64,000 nt of DNA. Source: Micromonospora vinacea (GTDB lineage Bacteria > Actinomycetota > Actinomycetes > Mycobacteriales > Micromonosporaceae). A program made the position numbers and the translations under genes. The notes beneath the pieces were generated by a model. It ran no database searches and had not been told where the DNA came from. It saw only the letters and a program-made list of their open reading frames with translations. Shown here piece after piece: positions 48,353 to 56,170 of the stretch; position 1 is the stretch's first letter; each line of letters opens with the position of its first letter. Location of the stretch: contig NZ_JADOTY010000001.1 of NCBI RefSeq assembly GCF_015751785.1, forward strand, positions 5,084,001 through 5,148,000, given 5' to 3'.

Positions 48353-49081
48353 TCAGGTTGCCGGCAGCATCGCCCAGACGGCCTTGCCCTGACCGGCCGG
48401 CACACTGCCCCACCGCTGGGTCAGCTCCCGGACCAGCATCAACCCTCGCCCACCCTCGGCGTGCAGGTCCGTCCCACCCGCCCGGGCCTGGGCGCTGCTG
48501 CCGTCCACCACCGCCAGGTGCAGATACGGCCGGCGCAGGGTCACCGTCACCTGCATCGGCGTGCCGGCGTGGCGCACCACGTTGCCGACCAGCTCGCTGA
48601 GCACCAACGCGGCCGGGCCGGACGCCTCGGGCAGGTTCCACCGCGCGCACGCGTCGGTGACCAGGTCCCGGGCCCGCCGGCAGGCCCCGGCCACCGGCTC
48701 CAGTCGGGCCCGCATCCGCAAGGCGGACGTGGTGCCGGCCAACCGGGTCGCCTCCGCGCAGTCCGTGGAGACCGGGAGCACCCGACACGTGGTCGACTCG
48801 GCCAGCCACCGTGCGGCAACCGGCGACGGGGAGCAGAGCAGCACCGGCACAGCCGGCCACTCCTCGGCCCGGCGGGCGGTCGCGGCGAACACGGACAGCG
48901 CCAACCGGTCCTCCACGCTCACCCCGGCCATGTCGACCACCAGCGCCTCCGGCTGGTCGACCAGCGCGTCGCTGAGCGCCTGGTGCACCGAGCGCATCGT
49001 GCCGAGGTGCAGCGGGCCGGTGAGCCGGACGACCGCCACCGGTGCCGTGGTACGCACCTCGCAGGTGATCCCGCTCGACAT
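48353..49081 (-). CDS. STAS-HATPase fusion (anti-sigma/anti-anti-sigma-like)
   Basis: 242 residues. The N-terminal STAS-like domain (about 1-105) has VAVVRLTGPLHLGTMRSVHQ and ALVVDMAGVSVEDRLALSVF, where the usual phospho-Ser is replaced (EDRLAL). The C-terminal HATPase_c domain (about 120-242) has the N-box VLSELVGNVVRHAGTPM, the G1-type VVDGSS and G2-type GGRGLMLVRELTQRWGS, as in RsbW-like serine kinases. A protein carrying both partner and kinase modules, located near the sigma-STAS gene, suggests a local partner-switching set. The fusion is not a known two-gene copy. Start ATG 49081. Confidence 0.8.
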   Translation of the reverse strand: MSSGITCEVRTTAPVAVVRLTGPLHLGTMRSVHQALSDALVDQPEALVVDMAGVSVEDRLALSVFAATARRAEEWPAVPVLLCSPSPVAARWLAESTTCRVLPVSTDCAEATRLAGTTSALRMRARLEPVAGACRRARDLVTDACARWNLPEASGPAALVLSELVGNVVRHAGTPMQVTVTLRRPYLHLAVVDGSSAQARAGGTDLHAEGGRGLMLVRELTQRWGSVPAGQGKAVWAMLPAT

Positions 49082-49189
49082 CGGCGCCTCAATTCGCTGC
49101 TGGGTCGGGATCTGCCAACTACCCGAGGCCGTTCCCGGCCAAACCGGACCGACGCCGGGGCGAGGCAGGTCACGCCGCGCAACCCCAGG

Positions 49190-49648
49190 TCAGGGACGGG
49201 CCCGGCCGGTCAGGACGCCCAGTGCGATCATGCCGACGCCGAGCCCCAGGTGCAGCCAGTCGTCGGCGTCGTTGACCGGTAACACGTTCGCCCCGGTGTC
49301 GTGGTCCACCGCCAGCCCGTAGAGCCAGAGCACCAGGTAGACCGCACCGCCGCCGATCAGGAACGCCCGAGCGCCGGTGACCGTCCGCGCCAGCAGCAGA
49401 CCCACCACCCCGTACGCCAGGTGCACCAGGTTGTGCAGCACCGACACCTGGAAGACCCCGAACAGGTACGCGCCCGAACCGTGGCCGGCGAAGCGCAGCG
49501 CGTCCATCCCGGTGGTGATCCCCGGCACGAAGCCGAGCGCGCCGACCAGCAGGAACAACACGCCCACCGTCGCCGCCGCGCGACGGACCGGCGGTTTGCC
49601 GTCGGCCGGGTTGGGTCGGGCCCGGGAGTGCGCCATCGATCCGACCAT
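49190..49648 (-). CDS. DUF4383 membrane protein
   Basis: 152 residues from ATG 49648, behind GAGGAG. Four hydrophobic segments: about 26-46 (ATVGVLFLLVGALGFVPGIT), 58-80 (YLFGVFQVSVLHNLVHLAYG), 92-112 (AFLIGGGAVYLVLWLYGLAV) and 129-147 (WLHLGLGVGMIALGVLTGRA). The pair VLHNLVHLAYGV and DDWLHLGLGVGMIALG matches DUF4383. Several histidines occur in both phrases. The role is unknown. Confidence 0.78.
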   Translation of the reverse strand: MVGSMAHSRARPNPADGKPPVRRAAATVGVLFLLVGALGFVPGITTGMDALRFAGHGSGAYLFGVFQVSVLHNLVHLAYGVVGLLLARTVTGARAFLIGGGAVYLVLWLYGLAVDHDTGANVLPVNDADDWLHLGLGVGMIALGVLTGRARP

Positions 49649-49732
49649 TCCCGGCTCCTCGTCGCGCGGCGGGCATGAGCGCTGCCGGCTACCCGCTGGC
49701 AAGACCGGCAAACCGCCCAGCCGCGCCAGCGG

Positions 49733-50890
49733 TCAGGCCGGCAGCAACCTCGGCGCGCGCGCCGACTGCCGGACCCGCTCGTACAGCTCGACGTAGCGCT
49801 GCGCCATCACCGCGGGCGTGAAGCGCTGCGCGGCCACCCGCCGGCACTCGTCCGGGTCGAGCAACTCGGCGGCGAGGACGAGATCGTCCAACTCCTCCTC
49901 GTCGGTGGTGAGCAGCCCGGTGCGCCCGTGCTCGATCAGCTCCGGCAGGCAACCCCGGGCGGTGGCCACCACCGGCGTACCGAGGGCGAGCGACTCGACG
50001 ACCGCCGTGCCGCCCGGCTCCTCCCAGCGCAACGGAAACAGCGACGCGCGGGCGCTGGCGAGCAGGTCATCGCGTTCCTGACCGGCCACGGTGCCGACCC
50101 AGCGAACCAGGTCACCGTCGACGTGCGGCGCCACCTCGTCGAGGAAGAACCGCACGTCCGGATTCTGCCGGGCCTCGTCGCCGGCCGCGGCCAGCTCGGC
50201 CGGCCGATGGTACGGGCCGACGGGGCCGGCCAGCACCAGCGGAATACCCACCCGGTGCGCGAGCCGGGCACCCACGTCCTGCCCCTTGCCCGGGTTGATC
50301 CGGCCCAGGATGAGCAGGTGCTCGCCCTTCTCCGGTCGGGGCTGCCGGTCGGCATCGACGGCGAGCGGCGTGGACAGGTGCACGTGTCCCACCGAGTGCT
50401 CCCGCAGCGCCAGCGGGGCGCGGGCCAGCTGGGACGCGGAGACGCCGTTGACCCGGACCCGGTCGCCGCCGTCCAGGCTGCCGTAGAGCGCCGGGTGTTT
50501 GGCCAGGTCCCAGTGCAGGGTGTGCAGGGTCGGCGGTCCGGCCGGCCCCATCGCGGCGAGGGTGGCCAGCCCAACCGCCTCGACATGGTCGTGCACCAGG
50601 TCGATGTCGTCGCGGGAGTGCAACTCCCGGACCACCCCAGCCAGGTGCGCCTGGGCGATCCCGCAGACCTGGTTGTACGGCCGTTGCAACGCGGCGAACT
50701 GCCCGTCGGCGAAGACCGAGACCTGCTCGTCCACCGGCAGGGTGCTGCTGCCCACCGAGGCGAGCACCACCCGTACGCCGAGTCGCCGCAGCTCCGGCAC
50801 CAGCGTGGCGATCACGTTCTCGATACCGCCGTAGCCGGGCGGTGGCACCGACAGCCACGGGCCGGCGTTCATCAGCACGGTGAGGCTCAT
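49733..50890 (-). CDS. GT4-type glycosyltransferase
   Basis: 385 residues. The N-terminal GT-B domain has TVLMNAGPWLSVPPPGYGGI and ENVIATLVPELRRLGVRVVL. The C-terminal nucleotide-sugar domain contains LILGRINPGKGQDVGARLAH, VRFFLDEVAPHVDGDLVRWV and PLRWEEPGGTAVVESLALGT with the EX7E-type acidic pair, then PVVATARGCLPELIEHGRTG. These are GT4 features. The acceptor sugar is unknown. Located 79 bases before the GpgS gene on the same strand, the two may build a glycolipid or glycerate-linked sugar; the facing rightward gene pair (52181-54272) may supply precursors. Confidence 0.83.
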   Translation of the reverse strand: MSLTVLMNAGPWLSVPPPGYGGIENVIATLVPELRRLGVRVVLASVGSSTLPVDEQVSVFADGQFAALQRPYNQVCGIAQAHLAGVVRELHSRDDIDLVHDHVEAVGLATLAAMGPAGPPTLHTLHWDLAKHPALYGSLDGGDRVRVNGVSASQLARAPLALREHSVGHVHLSTPLAVDADRQPRPEKGEHLLILGRINPGKGQDVGARLAHRVGIPLVLAGPVGPYHRPAELAAAGDEARQNPDVRFFLDEVAPHVDGDLVRWVGTVAGQERDDLLASARASLFPLRWEEPGGTAVVESLALGTPVVATARGCLPELIEHGRTGLLTTDEEELDDLVLAAELLDPDECRRVAAQRFTPAVMAQRYVELYERVRQSARAPRLLPA

Positions 50891-50969
50891 CGGGCTCGTC
50901 CCTTCCGGCAGCTCGCTGCGCCTACGGTTCGCGACTGCGGGGCTCGCAGGACCGGCTCACTCCTCGCGC

Positions 50970-51986
50970 TCATGCGGCGGCCACCCGGCGGCGGGGCAGC
51001 CGGTGGCGCAGTTCGGCCAGCGGCGGGCGCTCCTCGATCGACACGTCGCTCACCACGATCTCGCGGTCCAGGTTCGGCAGAGTGTCCGAACCACCGCGAC
51101 GGAACTGGGTCAGCAATGCCTCCGGCACGAGACCAGGGGTCGCCCAGCCGCGCCGTTGCAGCCGGGACCAGGCGGTCAACATGATCTGCGCGGACATCCG
51201 GCCCAGGGCGGCGGTGTCCTGGTGGCGGTGCTTGCGCTCACCGAGGTCGACCTGCGCCAAGGCGTCCAGGCCGACCAGGTCGAGCAGGTCGATCATCATG
51301 GCCGTCTCCACCCCGTACCCGGAGACGAACGGCACCTGGGCCAGCACGTCCCGGCGGCCCGCGTACTCGCCGGCGAGCGGCTGCACGAAGCCGGCCAGCT
51401 CCGGCCAGAAGAGGTTCAGCAGCGGTCGGGCCATCAACTCGGTCACCCGGCCCCCGCCGTCCTGCTCCACGCTGGCGGTGCCCACCAGGGGCCGGTGGTA
51501 GAAGCCCTTCACGAAGTCGACCGACGGGTCGGTCAGCAGCGGGCCGAGCAGCCCGCTCACGAAGTGCGGTCGGAACTCCCGCAGGTCGGCGTCGATGAAC
51601 GCCACCACGTCTCCCTCGGCGGCGGCCAGCCCGGCCCAGAGCGCGTCGCCCTTGCCGGTGAGCCGGGGCAACCCCCGGGTCATCGCGTCCTGGCTGACCA
51701 CCTCCGCGCCGGCGGCGCGGGCCACCTGCGCGGTCCGGTCCGTCGAACGGGAATCCACCACGATCAGCTCGTCGACCAGGGCCACCCGATCCATCAGGTG
51801 CTCCCGGATGGTCGACACGATCGCGCCGACGGTGGCCTCCTCGTTACGCGCCGGTAGCACCACGCTGACCCGGGTCTCACCCTTGGCGCGCAACAGTCGA
51901 CGCGCCGGCCAGTCCCCCGCCGACGTCGTCCGGTACGTGGCCCATGCCTCCACCACCGGTGACACGCTCGATGTCTCGTCCCGCAC
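50970..51986 (-). CDS. gpgS: Glucosyl-3-phosphoglycerate synthase
   Basis: 338 residues from GTG 51986, with GGAGGGGTGCCC upstream. GT-A fold motifs of the GT81 GpgS group are clear: VSVVLPARNEEATVGAIVST, LVDELIVVDSRSTDRTAQVA, GDVVAFIDADLREFRPHFV with the DxD-like DAD, and FVSGYGVETAMMIDLLDLVG. The product is glucosyl-3-phosphoglycerate, a precursor of glucosylglycerate or methylglucose lipopolysaccharide. It is transcribed towards the GT4 gene. The upstream 195-base gap faces the Gfo/Idh gene. Confidence 0.87.
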   Translation of the reverse strand: MRDETSSVSPVVEAWATYRTTSAGDWPARRLLRAKGETRVSVVLPARNEEATVGAIVSTIREHLMDRVALVDELIVVDSRSTDRTAQVARAAGAEVVSQDAMTRGLPRLTGKGDALWAGLAAAEGDVVAFIDADLREFRPHFVSGLLGPLLTDPSVDFVKGFYHRPLVGTASVEQDGGGRVTELMARPLLNLFWPELAGFVQPLAGEYAGRRDVLAQVPFVSGYGVETAMMIDLLDLVGLDALAQVDLGERKHRHQDTAALGRMSAQIMLTAWSRLQRRGWATPGLVPEALLTQFRRGGSDTLPNLDREIVVSDVSIEERPPLAELRHRLPRRRVAAA

Positions 51987-52180
51987 GGGCACCCCTCCGT
52001 TCGTGCGTGGAAAAACCGAATTTGGTTGTTCCCATTCCTCACCACGCGCTAACCGCTTTCTGGGCAACAGCTTGATCACAACGGTGACATCTCAGCGTTC
52101 CCGGGGGATGAACGTTTGATTGCGCACACCCCAGGGGACTGCTCCCATCGCAGATGAAAAGTCTTCGAAGGGGTGTCGGA

Positions 52181-53191
52181 ATGCGGAACTGCCGGGTGGG
52201 TCTGGTCGGAGCTGGCGGTGTGGCACAACGCCACGCGCGGGTACTGGCCGGGTTCGACGACGTCGAGCTGGTCGGCGTCACGGACGTCGCGCCGGAGGCC
52301 GCGGCCGCGCTGGCCGCACAGCACGGCGGGCGGGCGTGCGCCGACGTCGCCGAACTGCTGGCCGCCGGCCTGGACGCCGTGTACGTCTGCGTGCCTCCGT
52401 TCGCGCACGGCCCCGCCGAGGAGGCGGTGATCGAGGCCGGGGTGCCGATGTTCGTGGAGAAGCCCGTCGCGGTCGACCTGGGCACCGCCGAGCGGATCGC
52501 CGACCTGGTCGCCCAGCGCGGGCTGCGTACCGCGGTCGGCCACCACTGGCGCTACCTGAGCGTGCTCGACCAGGCCCGCGACCTGCTCGCCGACCGTCCG
52601 GTGCGGATGGTCAGCGGCGCCTGGCTGGACAAGGTGCCCCCGGTGGCGTGGTGGTCGCTGCGGGACCGCTCCGGCGGCCCGGTGGTCGAGCAGGCCGCCC
52701 ACGTGCTCGACCTGATCCGGGTGCTGGCCGGCGAGGTCAGCGAGGTCACCGCGTACGGCAACGGCACCCCACCGCCGGTCGACGGCGCCGACATCGACTC
52801 GGTGACCACCGCCGCACTGCGCTTCGCCAACGGCGCGGTCGGCACGCTCAGCGCCGCCTGCGTCCTCGGCTGGAAGCACCGCGCCGGCCTGGAGATCCTC
52901 GCCGACGGGCTGGCCCTCGCGATCACCGAGGACGGGCTGTCGATCCGCGACGCCGACGGCGAACGACACCTCCCCGCCGACCCGGACGCCGCCCGGGTGG
53001 CGGTGGACCGTGCCTTCGTCGACGCCGTCCGCGGCATCGGCGACGACGTGCGCGTCCCGTACGCCGAGGCCCTCGCCACCCAGCGCCTGGCCCTCGCGGT
53101 GGCCGACTCGGCCCGCACCGGCACCACGGTGCGGCTCGCCACCGCGACCACGCCGACGGTGCTCGCCAGCGGGGTGACAGTCGATGCGTGA
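52181..53191 (+). CDS. Gfo/Idh/MocA family oxidoreductase
   Basis: 336 residues from ATG 52181, with GAAGGGG upstream. The Rossmann start is CRVGLVGAGGVAQRHARVLA, followed by DVELVGVTDVAPEAAAALAA, VYVCVPPFAHGPAEEAVIEA and FVEKPVAVDLGTAERIADLV with the EKP motif. The C-terminal alpha/beta domain has VEQAAHVLDLIRVLAGEVSE. This family oxidises or reduces sugar and inositol carbons. It overlaps the zinc dehydrogenase by eight bases. Divergent from gpgS, it may act in the same sugar-modifying pathway, but that is inference. Confidence 0.87.
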   Translation: MRNCRVGLVGAGGVAQRHARVLAGFDDVELVGVTDVAPEAAAALAAQHGGRACADVAELLAAGLDAVYVCVPPFAHGPAEEAVIEAGVPMFVEKPVAVDLGTAERIADLVAQRGLRTAVGHHWRYLSVLDQARDLLADRPVRMVSGAWLDKVPPVAWWSLRDRSGGPVVEQAAHVLDLIRVLAGEVSEVTAYGNGTPPPVDGADIDSVTTAALRFANGAVGTLSAACVLGWKHRAGLEILADGLALAITEDGLSIRDADGERHLPADPDAARVAVDRAFVDAVRGIGDDVRVPYAEALATQRLALAVADSARTGTTVRLATATTPTVLASGVTVDA

Positions 53192-54272
53192 CAAGGTCGT
53201 CGTGGTCACCGGCCCCGGCCGGGTCGACCTGGTCGAGCAGGACGCCGCGCCGCTGCGCCCCGGCACGTTCCGGGTCGAGACGCTGTTCAGCGGCGTCTCC
53301 GCCGGCACCGAACTGAGCTACGTCAAGGGCACGAACCCCTACCTGAACGTCACCTGGAACGCCGACCTGGGCCTGTTCCAGCCGGGCGAGGCCAGCACGC
53401 CCTACCCGGTGACCCGACTCGGTTACATGCAGGTCGGCCGGGTGGTGGAAAGCGACACGCCGGCCGTCGCGGTGGGCACTGTCGGCGCAATGACGTACGG
53501 GCACCGCACCGGCTGGCTGGCCGACCCGGTCGCCGAACGGTTCGTGGCGCTGCCCGACGACCTGGACCCGCTGCTCGGCGTCTACGTCGCGCACATGGGC
53601 CCGATCTGCGCCAACGGTCTGCTGCACGCCGCCGCCGACCTGCACGGCACCGACGTCCGGGCGCTCGGCGACGGAGTACGCGGGCGACGGGTCGCCGTCG
53701 TCGGCGCCGGAGTCGTGGCCCTGCTGACAGCGTTGTTCGCCCGACGCAACGGCGCCGCGTCGGTGGTGGTGCTCGACCCCACCCCGCAGCGCCGCCAGGT
53801 CGCCGAGGCGCTCGGCCTGGAAACCCTCGACCCCGAGGCGGACGACCCGGCGGTCGTGCTCAAGACCCGCTGGGCGCACACCGCCGGCGACCGGGGCGCC
53901 GACGTGGTGTTCCAGTGCCGGGGGCAGGCGTGGGCGTTGCACCTCGCCCTGCGGCTGCTGCGGCCCCAGGGCACCGTCATCGACCTCGCCTTCTACCAGG
54001 GCGGCGCGGACGCGGTCCGCCTCGGTGAGGAGTTCCACCACAACGGGCTGTCGCTGCGCTGCGCCCAGATCGGCCGGGTGCCGCGCGGCCTCGCACCCAC
54101 CTGGGACCGCGAACGGCTCTCCGCCGAGACCGTCGACCTGCTCAGGACGTACGGCGACACGATCCGCAAGCACCTCGTCTCGGCGGTGGTGCCGTTCGAC
54201 GAGGCGCCCACCCTCCTCACCGACCTGGCCGACCGTCGCCGCCAGGAGCTTCAGGTGGTGCTCACCGTCTGA
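53184..54272 (+). CDS. Zinc-type medium-chain dehydrogenase
   Basis: 362 residues. It has the MDR fold: VVVTGPGRVDLVEQDAAPLR, TLFSGVSAGTELSYVKGTNP, and the cofactor motif RRVAVVGAGVVALLTALFAR. DLDPLLGVYVAHMGPICANG contains the His, Gly and Cys region near the active site. GADVVFQCRGQAWALHLALR follows. The classical Cys-His-Glu catalytic zinc triad is not obvious, so a zinc-free or altered variant is possible. ATG 53184 lies in the end of the Gfo/Idh gene, so they are translated together. Confidence 0.83.
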   Translation: MRDKVVVVTGPGRVDLVEQDAAPLRPGTFRVETLFSGVSAGTELSYVKGTNPYLNVTWNADLGLFQPGEASTPYPVTRLGYMQVGRVVESDTPAVAVGTVGAMTYGHRTGWLADPVAERFVALPDDLDPLLGVYVAHMGPICANGLLHAAADLHGTDVRALGDGVRGRRVAVVGAGVVALLTALFARRNGAASVVVLDPTPQRRQVAEALGLETLDPEADDPAVVLKTRWAHTAGDRGADVVFQCRGQAWALHLALRLLRPQGTVIDLAFYQGGADAVRLGEEFHHNGLSLRCAQIGRVPRGLAPTWDRERLSAETVDLLRTYGDTIRKHLVSAVVPFDEAPTLLTDLADRRRQELQVVLTV

Positions 54273-54313
54273 CCCGCCGTCGTCGCGTGCCAGGGGCGGC
54301 TACCGTTCCCGGC

Positions 54314-56095
54314 ATGAGCACAGTGCAGGACCGACCGGCTCCTCCCGGCACCGCCAAGAGCCGGTCGGTCGGCCTGGCCGCGTTGCTGCCGTACCTGCGG
54401 GAGCACCGCGGCACCCTCGTCGTGGTCGGCGCGCTGTCGCTGGTCGGCTCGGCGGCGTCGCTGGCGCAGCCGCTGCTCACCCGGTCGGTGCTCGAGCGGA
54501 TCGGCGCCGAGCAGGGGGTGTCCCGGCTGGTGGCGGTGCTGGTGGCGCTCGTGGTGCTCGGCGCGGCGATCGGCGGACTGCGCGACTACCTGCTGCAACG
54601 CACCGCCGAAGGAGTGGTGCTGGGCACCCGGCGCCGGCTGGCCGGCCACCTGCTGCGGCTGCCCATCGCCGAGTACGACAGCCGACGCACCGGCGACCTG
54701 CTCTCCCGGGTCGGCTCGGACACCACGCTGCTGCGCGCGGTGGTCACCTCCGGGCTCTTCGAGACGGTCACCGGGGCGGTGACGGTGGTCGGCGCCGGCA
54801 CGGCCATGGTGCTGCTCGACCCGCTGCTGTTCGGCGTCACCCTGCTCGGGGTGGCGCTGGGGCTGGTCTTCGCCGCCACCTTCGCCCGCCGGGTCCGGGC
54901 GCTGGCCCGGGTCGCCCAGGAACGGATCGGCGAGATGACCTCGGCGGTGGAACGGGCGATCTCGGCGGCCCGGACCATCCGGGCCAGCCGCGCCGAGACC
55001 CGGGAGACGGAGGCCGTCACCGGCAGCGCCCGGGAGGCGTACGCGGCGGGGCTACGGGTGGCCCGGGTGCAGGCGCTGGTCGGCCCGATCGGCTCGGTCA
55101 CCGTGCAGGGCGCGTTCCTGCTGGTGCTCGGCATCGGTGGGGCGCGGGTCGCCGCCGGGGCGATCTCCGTCGGTGACCTTGTCGCGTTCGTCATGTACCT
55201 GTTCCTCCTGGCGCTGCCGCTGGGTCAGGTGCTGCGGGCGTACACCCAGTTGCAGTCCGGCCTGGGCGCCCTCCAGCGGATCGAGGAGATCCTCACCGTG
55301 CCGGCGGAGGGCGCGGACGACCGGCCCGCGCCCGCCGTGGCGACGGCGACCCCGCGCCGCCCGACCCCGGTGATCGAGTTCGACCGGGTGGGCTTCGGCT
55401 ACCCGGGTGGCGAGCCGGTGCTGCACGAGGTCAGCTTCGCGGTGCCCGCCGGCACCCGGACCGCCCTGGTCGGTCCCTCCGGCGCCGGCAAGTCCACCCT
55501 ACTGGCCCTGGTGGAGCGTTTCTACGAGGTGAGCGCCGGCGCGGTCCGCCTCGACGGCACCGACGTGCGGGACCTGCCCCGCGACGCGTTGCGGGCCCGG
55601 CTCGGCTACGTCGAGCAGGAGGCCCCCGTGCTGGCCGGCACGCTGCGGGAGAACCTGCTGATCACCACCCCGGACGCCACCGATGACCGGTTGCGCGCCG
55701 TCCTCGACGAGGTCAATCTGGGCCACCTGGCACAGCGCACCCCGCAGGGCCTCGACGTGCAGGTGGGGGAGGGCGGCGTCCTGCTCTCCGGAGGTGAGCG
55801 GCAGCGACTGGCCATCGCCCGCGCGCTGCTCGCCGGCCCGCCGGTGCTGCTGCTCGACGAGCCGACCAGCAACCTCGACTCGCGCAACGAGGTAGCGCTG
55901 CGCCGCGCCATCGACGCCGTGGCCGTCCGCCGGACCCTGTTGATCGTGGCGCACCGGCTCGCCACGGTGGTCGACGCCGACCAGATCGTCGTCCTCGACG
56001 GCGGCCGGATGGTGGCCGTGGGCACCCACGCCGAGCTGACCGCCAACGACCCGCTGTACCGGGAACTCGCCACCCACCAGCTGCTGGTCGGCTGA
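54314..56095 (+). CDS. ABC exporter, fused membrane and ATPase domains
   Basis: 593 residues. The transmembrane domain (about 22-310) starts PYLREHRGTLVVVGALSLVG and includes the cytoplasmic linkers EYDSRRTGDLLSRVGSDTTL and GEMTSAVERAISAARTIRAS. The ATPase domain (about 350-590) has Walker A GPSGAGKST, the Q-loop YVEQEAP, signature LSGGERQRLAIARALL, Walker B LLLDEPTSNLDSRN and H-loop VAHRLATVV. This is a type IV-fold exporter half. It stands one gene upstream of SecA2, with its own ATG at 54314. Substrate not predicted. Confidence 0.9.
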   Translation: MSTVQDRPAPPGTAKSRSVGLAALLPYLREHRGTLVVVGALSLVGSAASLAQPLLTRSVLERIGAEQGVSRLVAVLVALVVLGAAIGGLRDYLLQRTAEGVVLGTRRRLAGHLLRLPIAEYDSRRTGDLLSRVGSDTTLLRAVVTSGLFETVTGAVTVVGAGTAMVLLDPLLFGVTLLGVALGLVFAATFARRVRALARVAQERIGEMTSAVERAISAARTIRASRAETRETEAVTGSAREAYAAGLRVARVQALVGPIGSVTVQGAFLLVLGIGGARVAAGAISVGDLVAFVMYLFLLALPLGQVLRAYTQLQSGLGALQRIEEILTVPAEGADDRPAPAVATATPRRPTPVIEFDRVGFGYPGGEPVLHEVSFAVPAGTRTALVGPSGAGKSTLLALVERFYEVSAGAVRLDGTDVRDLPRDALRARLGYVEQEAPVLAGTLRENLLITTPDATDDRLRAVLDEVNLGHLAQRTPQGLDVQVGEGGVLLSGGERQRLAIARALLAGPPVLLLDEPTSNLDSRNEVALRRAIDAVAVRRTLLIVAHRLATVVDADQIVVLDGGRMVAVGTHAELTANDPLYRELATHQLLVG

Positions 56096-56170
56096 CGTCG
56101 TCCCAGGAAGGCCGACTTGCCGGGCGGCCGGGCCGCGCACGCCGCCCGGAATCGCGTACCGTTGCCGCTC

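Noticed and set aside
56117..56170. Upstream extension of secA2 by 18 residues
   Set aside because: The extra residues (PGGRAAHAARNRVPLPL) are unlike SecA N-termini; ATG 56171 starts the family sequence.
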